Of a stretch of 64,000 bases of DNA, positions 24,807 to 32,755 are shown piece after piece (the stretch's first letter is position 1; the number at the start of each line of letters is the position of its first letter). The notes under the pieces are model-generated. The model did not search any database, was not told the DNA's origin, and saw only the letters and a program-made list of their open reading frames with translations. A program made the position numbers and the translations under genes. The stretch comes from Paenibacillus montanisoli (GTDB lineage: Bacteria; Bacillota; Bacilli; Paenibacillales; Paenibacillaceae): positions 124,001 to 188,000 of the forward strand of contig NZ_QLUW01000007.1 of assembly GCF_003268025.1 (NCBI RefSeq). Direction: 5' to 3'.

Positions 24807-26540
24807 ATGACAAGCAAGCATCTTAACCGTACGGCTATCGCTATCGTTACCTGCGCTCTCATTCTATCGGCATGCGGCAATTCAGACACAACGAATAGCA
24901 CCAACTCGAATAACGGCGCCAGCTCGAACGCAAGCGAGAGCGCGAATTCGGGAGCGAGCGCGAACAACAATGATGGCGCTTCTTCCGAAACCGTAGATCC
25001 TGCGGCCAAGTACGATCCGCCGATTGAATTTACGATTGTCGGGGAATCGGATCCCAACTTGAAGTTCGACAGCGGCCAAACCTACGAGAAGAACGGCGTT
25101 TACGATATGTATGAGAAGGACCTCGGCATCTCGATCAAGAACAAGTGGATGGTCGATTCCAAGCAATATCCCGAGAAAGTAAAGCTTAGCATCGCTTCCG
25201 ACGACATTCCGGATCTGATGAAAGTAACGGTCGACGATCTGCAGCAGCTTGTCGAGAACGATATACTTGCCGATTTGACCGACGTTTATGAGAAGTACGC
25301 GACCGATGAAACGAAAACGTTTATGACGAGCGACGGCGGCAAGCAGCTGGACTCCGCGAAGTTTGACGGCAAGCTGATGGCGATTCCGGTTACGAACAGC
25401 CCTTATAACGATGCGCAGTTCTTATATGTGCGCAAAGATTGGCTGCAGAAGCTGAACCTCACTGAGCCGAAAACGATGGACGACGTGCTTAAGATTTCGG
25501 AGGCCTTTACGAAGCAGGATCCGGACGGCAACGGCAAGGAGGATACCGTAGGCTTTGTCGCCCAGAAAGAAATTTACAATCCTGCCTATGGCTTTGCCGG
25601 TTTCTTCAACGGCTTCCACGCCTATCCGGGCGCATGGGTGAAGGATGCCTCCGGCAAGCTTGCATACGGAAGTATCCAGCCTGAAATGAAAACCGCTTTG
25701 AAGGCGCTGCAGGACTTGTTCAAAGCCGGTCAGCTCGATAAAGAGTTCTTCACTGTGGATCATATGAAAGCAAATGAATTGGTAGCCAACGGCCAGGCAG
25801 GCATGGCGTATGGTCCGTTCTGGCTAACGAGCTGGCCGATGCCCAGCGCGGTTGTGAAAGATAATAAAGTGACCGCGGACTGGGAAGTATACCCGATTCC
25901 GTCCGCCGACGATTCTCCTGCTTTGAATCAAGTCGGCCTTGGCGTAAACGCCTACTATGTGGTTTCGAAGAAGAGCGAGCATCCGGAGGCGGCCATTAAG
26001 CTTCTTAACCGGTTCATCGAAGTCGACAGCCATCCGATTACGCCGGAGACGAAAGCCTATAAATTCGGCAGCAGCGACCAAGAGCTGTGGAAGCTGAACC
26101 CGATCGTTGTCATGTCGCAGGATTTGAACGCGAAGACAGGCGGTTTGCTGTCGAAAGCGGTAGAAGCGAAAGATCCGTCCTCCCTTGATGGCAATGTGAG
26201 CGGCACGGCGTATTACAATGACGCGATTAAATTTTTGGATGGCGACACCAGCTTGTGGAGCAGCTGGATGAACGCGAAGCCGCACGGTTCGCTGGAAATT
26301 ATGAATCAGTATTTGACGGCCAGCCAGTTCTTGACAAACGCGTTTACCGGGGCGCCTACGCCGGCTATGGTAGCGAAGAAGTCCATTCTCGATCAGAAGG
26401 AACAGGAGCTGTTCACGAAAATCGTGATCAATCAAGCGCCGGTCGATGAGTTCGATAAGTTCGTGGAAGAGTGGAAATCGCTCGGCGGCGAAGAAATTAC
26501 GACCGAAGTCAATGATTGGAGCGCGAAGAGAGGCGGCTAA
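24807..26540 (+). CDS. ABC sugar-transport solute-binding lipoprotein (LplA-like)
   Basis: 577 residues. Lipoprotein signal with lipobox LSAC (Cys near 24), then a low-complexity Asn/Ser/Ala/Gly linker of about 35 residues that would tether the domain above the wall, then a family 1 solute-binding fold (FTIVGESDPNLKF, IPDLMKVTVDDLQQL, LYVRKDWLQKLN, DPDGNGKEDTVGFV). The length and neighbours match the LplA/YtcQ group, which brings in complex oligosaccharides. Strong GAGGAGG ribosome site. First gene of the operon; no ATPase gene follows, so a shared MsmX-type ATPase is probably used. Confidence 0.9.
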   Translation: MTSKHLNRTAIAIVTCALILSACGNSDTTNSTNSNNGASSNASESANSGASANNNDGASSETVDPAAKYDPPIEFTIVGESDPNLKFDSGQTYEKNGVYDMYEKDLGISIKNKWMVDSKQYPEKVKLSIASDDIPDLMKVTVDDLQQLVENDILADLTDVYEKYATDETKTFMTSDGGKQLDSAKFDGKLMAIPVTNSPYNDAQFLYVRKDWLQKLNLTEPKTMDDVLKISEAFTKQDPDGNGKEDTVGFVAQKEIYNPAYGFAGFFNGFHAYPGAWVKDASGKLAYGSIQPEMKTALKALQDLFKAGQLDKEFFTVDHMKANELVANGQAGMAYGPFWLTSWPMPSAVVKDNKVTADWEVYPIPSADDSPALNQVGLGVNAYYVVSKKSEHPEAAIKLLNRFIEVDSHPITPETKAYKFGSSDQELWKLNPIVVMSQDLNAKTGGLLSKAVEAKDPSSLDGNVSGTAYYNDAIKFLDGDTSLWSSWMNAKPHGSLEIMNQYLTASQFLTNAFTGAPTPAMVAKKSILDQKEQELFTKIVINQAPVDEFDKFVEEWKSLGGEEITTEVNDWSAKRGG

Positions 26541-26571
26541 TCCTGCTCAATCCGCGATGAAAAGAGAAGAG

Positions 26572-26604
26572 GGGGAAAATAGGAACGACTATTTTCCCCT
26601 TTCT
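26572..26604 (+). terminator. intercistronic hairpin (attenuator or mRNA stabiliser)
   Basis: An 11-bp perfect stem GGGGAAAATAG / CTATTTTCCCC with a 6-base loop and a pyrimidine tail (TTTCTTC) lies in the 85-base gap between binding protein and permease. Partial termination or 3' protection would give more binding protein than permease, as is common in such operons. Confidence 0.65.
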
Positions 26605-26625
26605 TCATTAAACGGGGGAATACCT

Positions 26626-27525
26626 GTGATTCTAAAAAGATGGGCACGCGAGTGGTATCTGCATCTTATGCTGCTGCCTGCCATCATTATCGTCCTTATC
26701 TATAGCTACGGGCCGATGGTCGGCCTGGTAATCGCATTCGAGAAGTACGTTCCTGCTAAAGGGATGATTCATTCCAAGTGGATCGGATTGGATAATTTCA
26801 AGTATGTCATTTCTCTCCCCGATACTTACAGGGTGCTCTATAATACCGTGTACATCTCCTTTATGAAGATGGTCGCGGGGCTCATTGCGCCGATCATCGT
26901 GGCGCTGCTGCTGAATGAGATAAGGGCGATGGTATTCAAGCGGCTGTACCAGACTTTTATTTATTTGCCGCACTTCCTGTCCTGGATCATTCTCGGGGGC
27001 ATCATGCTCGATATCTTGTCCCCATCTTCGGGTTTGGCCAATCAGCTCCTTCAATCTCTCGGCTTCGAGCCGATCTTCTTCCTTGGCGATAACCGGTGGT
27101 TTCCATACGTGCTCGTAGGCTCCGACGTGTGGAAAGAGTTCGGATTCAGCACCATTGTCTATTTGGCGGCGCTGACCGGGATCAATCCGTCTCTTTATGA
27201 AGCCGCCGAGATTGACGGCGCGAACCGCTGGCAGCAGACGCGCCACGTCACGCTGCCGGGGATGGTGCCCATTATGATCCTGCTGGCTACGCTCAGTCTC
27301 GGGCAAATCTTGAACGCAGGCTTTGATCAAGTTTTCAATCTGTACAATGCCCAGGTGTATGAGAGCGGAGATATTATTGACACGCTGGTATACCGTCTTG
27401 GTCTTCAGCAGGCGCAGTACGGCGTGGCAACGGCCGTCGGGTTGTTCAAGTCGGTCGTATCGTTCGTATTTATCTCGCTATCCTATATTTTCGCCTATCG
27501 CTTCGCGAACTATCGCATATTTTAG
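26626..27525 (+). CDS. ABC sugar permease (LplB-like)
   Basis: 299 residues with six membrane spans. The EAA loop EAAEIDGANRWQQTRHVTLPG contacts the ATPase. GTG at 26626 after CGGGGGAA is chosen; longer in-frame versions run through the upstream hairpin and the end of the binding-protein gene. LYSYGPMVGLVIAFEKY and GLDNFKYV near the start are usual for the LplB/YtcP-paired permeases of Paenibacillaceae sugar loci. Works with the next gene as a heterodimeric channel. Confidence 0.9.
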   Translation: MILKRWAREWYLHLMLLPAIIIVLIYSYGPMVGLVIAFEKYVPAKGMIHSKWIGLDNFKYVISLPDTYRVLYNTVYISFMKMVAGLIAPIIVALLLNEIRAMVFKRLYQTFIYLPHFLSWIILGGIMLDILSPSSGLANQLLQSLGFEPIFFLGDNRWFPYVLVGSDVWKEFGFSTIVYLAALTGINPSLYEAAEIDGANRWQQTRHVTLPGMVPIMILLATLSLGQILNAGFDQVFNLYNAQVYESGDIIDTLVYRLGLQQAQYGVATAVGLFKSVVSFVFISLSYIFAYRFANYRIF

Positions 27526-27545
27526 CCTGAGAGAGGGGGGCTATC

Positions 27546-28430
27546 GTGGATTATAGAATGTCGTGGAGCAGAAAATGCTTCCTGGCCGCCAACTATACCT
27601 TTCTGACCGTGATTTCTCTTCTGTGCCTGATTCCATTTATTCATATCTTTGCGGTTTCACTAAGCTCGGCAGCCGCTGCATCGGCAGGCTCCGTGAAGCT
27701 GTGGCCTATTGATTTTACGATCGCTTCTTATGAGAACGTGCTGAGCAAGCGGGAGTTTCTGACCTCGTTTGGCGTCTCTCTCAAGCGGGTGTTGCTCGGT
27801 ACTGCCGTTAATATGCTTCTAACCGTCTTGGTTGCCTACCCTTTGTCCAAAGAAGTTTCCCATTTCCGGCTTCGGACCGTATATGTTTGGTTTTTCGTGC
27901 TGACGATGCTGTTCAGCGGCGGCCTCATTCCGCTCTACATGACGGTCAAGATGACCGGCCTGATGGATTCGATCTGGGCGCTCGTCATTCCGGCAGCCGT
28001 TCCGGTCTACAATATCGTTTTGCTGCTTAATTTCTTCCGCGGGCTTCCGAAGGAGCTGGAGGAATCGGCAACGATCGACGGGGCGAATCCCTTTATCATC
28101 ATGTGGAAAATTTTCGTTCCCCTGTCGGTGCCCGCGCTCGCAACGCTTACGCTGTTCTCTATGGTTATGCACTGGAACAGCTGGTTTGACGGTCTTATTT
28201 TCATGAATCAGCCTGAGCACTACCCGCTGCAAAGCTTCCTGCAGACGGTTGTCATCCAGAGAGATATGAGGTTCCTGACTCCGGAGGATGTAGAACTGCT
28301 GAAGCTCGTGTCGGATCGGACGAGCAGCGCGGCTCAGATCTTTGTGGCTACTATGCCGATTCTTCTCGTGTACCCGTTCCTGCAAAAATATTTTGTCCAT
28401 GGCATCGTCTTAGGCAGTGTAAAAGAATAG
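27546..28430 (+). CDS. ABC sugar permease (LplC-like)
   Basis: 294 residues, six spans, ending in the family-typical PFLQKYFVHGIVLGSVKE. EAA loop ESATIDGANPFIIMWKIFVPL. GTG at 27546 is chosen because the GAGAGGGGGG ribosome site ends five bases upstream; an ATG at 27558 would be too far. It follows the partner permease by 20 bases. The C-terminal VHGIVLGSVKE segment is the usual end of this permease class, so the gene is complete. Confidence 0.9.
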   Translation: MDYRMSWSRKCFLAANYTFLTVISLLCLIPFIHIFAVSLSSAAAASAGSVKLWPIDFTIASYENVLSKREFLTSFGVSLKRVLLGTAVNMLLTVLVAYPLSKEVSHFRLRTVYVWFFVLTMLFSGGLIPLYMTVKMTGLMDSIWALVIPAAVPVYNIVLLLNFFRGLPKELEESATIDGANPFIIMWKIFVPLSVPALATLTLFSMVMHWNSWFDGLIFMNQPEHYPLQSFLQTVVIQRDMRFLTPEDVELLKLVSDRTSSAAQIFVATMPILLVYPFLQKYFVHGIVLGSVKE

Positions 28431-28461
28431 CCTTCAAAAACGAGAACAAGAGGTGGATAAT

Positions 28462-29241
28462 ATGACTGAATTGTTGATCCTAGGTACGAGCGCCGGCGTA
28501 TCTACCGCTAACCGCCATCATTTCAGCATGGCGATCAAACGAAACGGACGTCTTTATTTGATCGACTGCGGCTGTCCGGCCAACATGCTCCTTAAAAAAA
28601 TGGGCGAGGATCCGCGTAAAATCGATGCGGTGTTCTTGACGCACTGGCATCCCGATCATGCGAGCGGCTTGCCGATGCTTATTCAGGATTTGCAGCTTAC
28701 TTATAAGCCGGAGGGCTTGTCGATTTACGGCCCGGCAGGAACGGGCCGGAAGCTGGCGCAATTGCAGAAGATGTTCATCCTGCCGCCGGAAATTTACCCG
28801 TTCAACCTGCACGCCATCGAATACGACGAGGAAACCGTCTTTGATTTTGACGGCCTGCGCATTGAGTTTTTCAAGACGAATCATCTGGCGCAGGAAACAT
28901 GGCGGAAGCTCGATGAAAAGCATGGCCATGAAATTACGCCGATTGCGTATGGGCTTGTCATTCACGTCGACGGCAAGAAGATCGTCGTAAGCGGAGATGT
29001 GTTCAGCTCCAATGACCTGATTCCGGTGCTGCCTGACGCGGATCTGGTGATCCACGAATTCGGCCACATGCCGCCGAACAAACTCAATGCGTTCGTCAAG
29101 GAGCAGCAGATACCGAACCTGCTCATTACGCATATTCATCACGAATGGGATTTGCGCGCGGAAGAGCTGCGTGAAATCGTATCCGAAGGGCATTCGGGTG
29201 AAGTGAATGTGGCGTATGATCTAATGCGGGTTGCGATCTAA
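28462..29241 (+). CDS. MBL-fold hydrolase (RNase Z / PhnP-like), first of two in operon
   Basis: 259 residues. LILGTSAGVSTANRHHFS is the RNase Z-like entry loop, LTHWHPDHASGLP the HxHxDH metal motif near residue 60, SGDVFSSNDL the bridging Asp and LITHIHHEWD the last His. No tRNA-binding exosite arm is visible, so a small-molecule phosphodiester or lactone substrate is more likely than tRNA. ATG at 28462 follows AGAGGTGG; an in-frame GTG three codons earlier lies inside that site. Position after the permeases suggests it processes the imported compound (inference). Confidence 0.82.
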   Translation: MTELLILGTSAGVSTANRHHFSMAIKRNGRLYLIDCGCPANMLLKKMGEDPRKIDAVFLTHWHPDHASGLPMLIQDLQLTYKPEGLSIYGPAGTGRKLAQLQKMFILPPEIYPFNLHAIEYDEETVFDFDGLRIEFFKTNHLAQETWRKLDEKHGHEITPIAYGLVIHVDGKKIVVSGDVFSSNDLIPVLPDADLVIHEFGHMPPNKLNAFVKEQQIPNLLITHIHHEWDLRAEELREIVSEGHSGEVNVAYDLMRVAI

Positions 29242-29266
29242 AATACAAAGGGAGGGTTTGATCATC

Positions 29267-30043
29267 TTGAGCGAAATGAATACGAGAATAACGATTTTCG
29301 GAACTTCGGGAGCGGTGCCGGAGATCGGCGGCGATTCGCCGTCGTTTCTCATTAACGATAAATATTTGGTCGACACCGGCTGGGCGGCCATCCAGAATCT
29401 GCGCGGACACGGGGTTGATCCGCTGGAGCTCGACTATCTGATCTTCACGCACTTCCATCATGATCATTATCTTTCGCTGCCATCGCTGCTTTTCTATTTC
29501 TTGAGCTGGGGGAAGCTGCAGGAGCTGAAGATCATCGGGCCGGCAGAAGACCTGGAACGGATGGTGAAGCGCGCGCTGGACTTCTTGGACGCGGAACGGT
29601 TTTTTGCAAAGGACGAGGTTCCGACCCTTATTCCGTTGCAGCCGGGCGACAACTATGAGACGGAAGGTTTCCGTCTCGACACCTGCTCCACGATTCATCC
29701 CGTGCAGGGCCTCGGCTACCGGTTTACGGATGCGCGCACGGGCAAGTCATTCGCGTTTTCAGGTGATACGGCGTATCACCCGCCTATTGCCGAGCTCGCC
29801 AAAGGAAGTGCGCTGCTCATTCATGAAGCGGCACTAGGGCCGAAGGCGGCTGACCCTAACGATAACGCTTATATGCATTCCGGTTCGATCGATGCGGCAC
29901 GAATAGCGGAGGCTGCCGGCGTCGATCGGCTGTTATTGCTGCATGGTGCGGCAAGCAGAGCGGAAGCCTGCGTGGAAGCGGCGAAGCAGGAGTTCGGCGG
30001 CAGCGTGGAATGGCCTCATTTCGGCCAAACGTACGTGCTGTAG
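29267..30043 (+). CDS. MBL-fold hydrolase (RNase Z-like), second of two in operon
   Basis: 258 residues. ITIFGTSGAVPEIGGDSPSFLI, FTHFHHDHYLSLP (HxHxDH), FAFSGDTAYH and LLLHGAASR are the ordered RNase Z-type motifs. The start is uncertain: TTG at 29267 fits the GGGAGGG ribosome site best, ATG at 29276 is nine bases further. It is related to but clearly different from the preceding gene, so the pair is either an old duplication or two separate steps on one substrate. No signal peptide, hence acts in the cytoplasm after uptake. Confidence 0.8.
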   Translation: MSEMNTRITIFGTSGAVPEIGGDSPSFLINDKYLVDTGWAAIQNLRGHGVDPLELDYLIFTHFHHDHYLSLPSLLFYFLSWGKLQELKIIGPAEDLERMVKRALDFLDAERFFAKDEVPTLIPLQPGDNYETEGFRLDTCSTIHPVQGLGYRFTDARTGKSFAFSGDTAYHPPIAELAKGSALLIHEAALGPKAADPNDNAYMHSGSIDAARIAEAAGVDRLLLLHGAASRAEACVEAAKQEFGGSVEWPHFGQTYVL

Positions 30044-30075
30044 CAAGCATATGCACCTAAGGGAGGTTCTTGTGG

Positions 30076-31659
30076 ATGGGCATGAGTACCGCACGGAGGC
30101 AAAATGTGAAAGTGGAGCGGAAGCTGCAGACGGTTTCCAAGAACGGCTATTATAATACCTACGTGCCAAATGCGCTTGCGGAGGAAAATATATTTTTGAA
30201 CCTTCCGATGGAAGAAAACGAGCTGCCGGCGTACGAGGCGGTTCGCAGCAGTCTGCCGAAGCCTTTCTGGCAGGGGAATGACAGCGTGATCGACTGCTAC
30301 TGGAAAGCATGGGAGCTTGCTTTCGACCATTTGCGCAAACCCGATGCGAACAACGGGTTCGTTGCCAACTACATCGATACGGCGTTCAATGACTGCATCT
30401 TTATGTGGGACACCTGCTTTATATTGATGTTCGCCAAATACGGGCACCGGGTCTTCTCTTTCCAACGGACGCTGGACAACTTCTACGTCAAACAGCATCC
30501 GGACGGGTTCATTTGCAGGCAGCTCAGCATGACCGACGGCGAGGACCGGTTCCACCGGTATGATCCTACGAGCACCGGACCGAATGTGATGGCCTGGTCC
30601 GAGTGGGAATATTACGGCATTACCGGCGACACGGAACGGCTGCACGACGTGTTCCCCGTGCTTGCCGCTTATCATCGGTGGCTGAAAGCGTACCGGACAT
30701 GGCCGGACGGCACCTATTGGTCATCCGGCTGGGGCGCGGGAATGGACAATCAGCCGAGGATGCCGGCTCATATGCCGCATCAGGCCGATGAATTCTATCA
30801 CGGCCATCTCGCTTGGATCGACACTTGCCTGCAGCAGATGCTTTCGGCAAAGCTGATTCTGCAGATCGCAAACACCGTCGGCCGAGAGGTTGAGGTGCAA
30901 GATTTGCAGGAGGAGCGTGATCGGCTGGCCGCGCTCATTAACGAACGGATGTGGGATGACGAAACAGCGTTCTATTACGACCTGAAACCCGATCAGGAAT
31001 GGCTCGGCATGAAATCGATCGGCGCTTACTGGGCATTGATCGCGGATGTTGTGCCGCAGGAACGGATCGAGAGGTTTATCGCCCATTTGGAAAATCCGAA
31101 CGAGTTTAACCGCCCGCACCGCATCCCGTCCTTGTCGGCCGACGACCCTTGTTACCGTCCGGAAGGCGATTACTGGCGCGGAGGCGTCTGGATGCCGACT
31201 AACTATATGACGCTGCGAGGACTGACTCTGCACGGCTATGACGCGCTGGCTCATGACATCGCGCTCACTCATGTGATGAATGTTGCCGAGGTGTTCGAAC
31301 ATACAGGGACGATCTGGGAAAACTATGCGCCTGATCGGATCGAGAGAGGCGATCCCTCCAAGCCGAACTTTGTCGGCTGGAGCGGGCTAGCGCCTATCGC
31401 CGTTTTGTTTGAGTATGTATTCGGACTGCGGGCGGCAGCGTCGGGTGCAAAACTGGTGTGGGATGTGCGCGTGTTGGAAGAGCACGGCATCGAGCGATAT
31501 CCCTTCGGTAACGAAGGTTTGCTGGATTTGAAATGCGCCGCCCGGACGGCGGCGACCGATAAACCGGACATTCAGGTAAGCAGCAATGTTCCGCTGACGC
31601 TTGTCCTTCGCTGGGAGGGCGGGGAAGAGGCGGTCCGCGTACCGGCTAGCCGGGAATAG
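30076..31659 (+). CDS. GH63-like (alpha/alpha)6 glycoside hydrolase
   Basis: 527 residues. The all-helical core has MWDTCFILMFAKYG near 110, SSGWGAGMDNQPRMP near 220, LGMKSIGAYWALIADVV near 315, YWRGGVWMPTNYMTLRGL near 370 and TIWENYAP near 420, all typical of the GH63/mannosylglycerate hydrolase and trehalase-like clan G enzymes. No signal peptide, so it acts on imported substrate. ATG at 30076 lies nine bases after GGGAGG. Last gene of the operon; a GC-rich hairpin follows. Retaining or inverting chemistry and sugar specificity cannot be told from sequence alone. Confidence 0.82.
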   Translation: MGMSTARRQNVKVERKLQTVSKNGYYNTYVPNALAEENIFLNLPMEENELPAYEAVRSSLPKPFWQGNDSVIDCYWKAWELAFDHLRKPDANNGFVANYIDTAFNDCIFMWDTCFILMFAKYGHRVFSFQRTLDNFYVKQHPDGFICRQLSMTDGEDRFHRYDPTSTGPNVMAWSEWEYYGITGDTERLHDVFPVLAAYHRWLKAYRTWPDGTYWSSGWGAGMDNQPRMPAHMPHQADEFYHGHLAWIDTCLQQMLSAKLILQIANTVGREVEVQDLQEERDRLAALINERMWDDETAFYYDLKPDQEWLGMKSIGAYWALIADVVPQERIERFIAHLENPNEFNRPHRIPSLSADDPCYRPEGDYWRGGVWMPTNYMTLRGLTLHGYDALAHDIALTHVMNVAEVFEHTGTIWENYAPDRIERGDPSKPNFVGWSGLAPIAVLFEYVFGLRAAASGAKLVWDVRVLEEHGIERYPFGNEGLLDLKCAARTAATDKPDIQVSSNVPLTLVLRWEGGEEAVRVPASRE

Positions 31660-31668
31660 ATTGACTTG

Positions 31669-31695
31669 AGAGGCGCTCCGCTAAGGAGCGCCTCT
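31669..31695 (+). terminator. hairpin at the end of the operon
   Basis: An 11-bp stem AGAGGCGCTCC / GGAGCGCCTCT begins nine bases after the stop codon. No T-run follows, so termination may depend on the second hairpin at 31812. Confidence 0.55.
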
Positions 31696-31706
31696 GAGTG
31701 TTGAGA

Positions 31707-31786
31707 ATGTCCGTTAGAGCCCTAAAACGAACAATTTCAGTTTATTCGCTTTTTATAACGTTTAACGGACATAGATGTCCATTAGA
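31707..31786. repeat. TGTCCGTTA direct/inverted repeat element
   Basis: ATGTCCGTTAGA at 31707, its inverse TAACGGACAT at 31763-31772 and a direct near-copy ATGTCCATTAGA at 31775 frame an A/T-rich centre. The layout resembles a small intergenic palindromic element. No other copy is obvious in this window. Confidence 0.45.
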
Positions 31787-31811
31787 CGTGAAAGCGATCA
31801 ATCTCCAAAGC

Positions 31812-31850
31812 AAAAAGGCTGAACAGGCAATCATCCTGTTCAGCCTTTTT
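31812..31850. terminator. strong bidirectional terminator
   Basis: A 16-bp perfect stem AAAAAGGCTGAACAGG with its complement and a 7-base loop, with A- and T-runs, between convergent transcription units. Confidence 0.92.
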
Positions 31851-31903
31851 ACTTGGGAACGGCCGCCTCTGCTGCCGGCATGCCGGGCGGCCGCCCATCC
31901 CCG

Positions 31904-32722
31904 CTATACCTGCTTGGACCGCCACACGTCATACTGGGCGGCAACCGTCCACACCTTCATAATCGTCCGTACCATTTGGTAGCCTTGATGCAGGATGAGC
32001 GCGAGCAGTCCCGCCCATAGCATGGATACGGAGGCGACGGTCATGCTGAGCAGCGCTCCGATGCCCCACATCAGCAGGGAGATGCCTGCGAACGGCAGGA
32101 AGTTCACGATGCCGCTCCAGAGGGAGCGGAGGGCGCCCGTTCCGGCCACCGCGCCGAACTGCATGGAGAGGAAGAGCAGATGGATCAGCACCGCCCACGC
32201 CAGCCAGGCGGCCGCCCATGGTCCGGTCTGCTGCGCGAATTCAAGCAGCGAACTGCTGGCGAGCAAGATCGTGAGCGCCCGCGGCAGGAGCCAAACCGCC
32301 GGCAGAAGGGTGAGCGTTGTTTCTATGAGGTAGAGCAGCGCAACCGGCTTCCATGCCGCGCGGATACCGCTTAGAAACTTCGTGCCGTTCGCATCCGACA
32401 CATGATGAAGCGAGTGGAACAGCCCGGCGTTCAGAATCGTGGTGATGACGATTCTCCCCGCCAGCAGTCCGCAGAAGAGCCAGACGTACGGGCGGATGAG
32501 ATCGGTCTTGAGCAGCTGGAACTGCGCTTCGGTCATGAAGAGCTGTACGGCCGCCGAGCCGCCGCCGATGCTGTCGGGGAACCGTTTTAACAGCGGTACG
32601 GTTATGCCCTCGATGGTCCGGTAAAGGAAGAAGCCCCAAATCAACTCATACAGAAACAGCATAATGATAATGTAAAAGTGCTTAATGGTCAGGTGCCAGC
32701 CTTGCTTAATATGCGTTCTCAT
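31904..32722 (-). CDS. polytopic membrane protein of unknown function
   Basis: 272 residues with about six hydrophobic segments (IIIMLFLYELIWGFFLY at the start, LFCGLLAGRIVITTILN, LLYLIETTLTLLPAVWLL, AWLAWAVLIHLLFLSM, GISLLMWGIGALLSM, MLWAGLLALILHQG). No transporter or enzyme signature is recognised. ATG at 32722 follows AGGAG. It lies 33 bases downstream of the M1 peptidase on the same strand, so the two are probably co-transcribed; it could be a membrane partner of that peptidase (inference). Confidence 0.75.
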   Translation of the reverse strand: MRTHIKQGWHLTIKHFYIIIMLFLYELIWGFFLYRTIEGITVPLLKRFPDSIGGGSAAVQLFMTEAQFQLLKTDLIRPYVWLFCGLLAGRIVITTILNAGLFHSLHHVSDANGTKFLSGIRAAWKPVALLYLIETTLTLLPAVWLLPRALTILLASSSLLEFAQQTGPWAAAWLAWAVLIHLLFLSMQFGAVAGTGALRSLWSGIVNFLPFAGISLLMWGIGALLSMTVASVSMLWAGLLALILHQGYQMVRTIMKVWTVAAQYDVWRSKQV

Positions 32723-32755
32723 CACGATCACTCCTATTAAGGATGCCTCAGGGAA

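Noticed and set aside
26446-26625. N-terminal extension of the first sugar permease overlapping the binding protein
   Set aside because: It crosses a perfect hairpin and is hydrophilic; GTG at 26626 with GGGGGAA gives the normal permease length.
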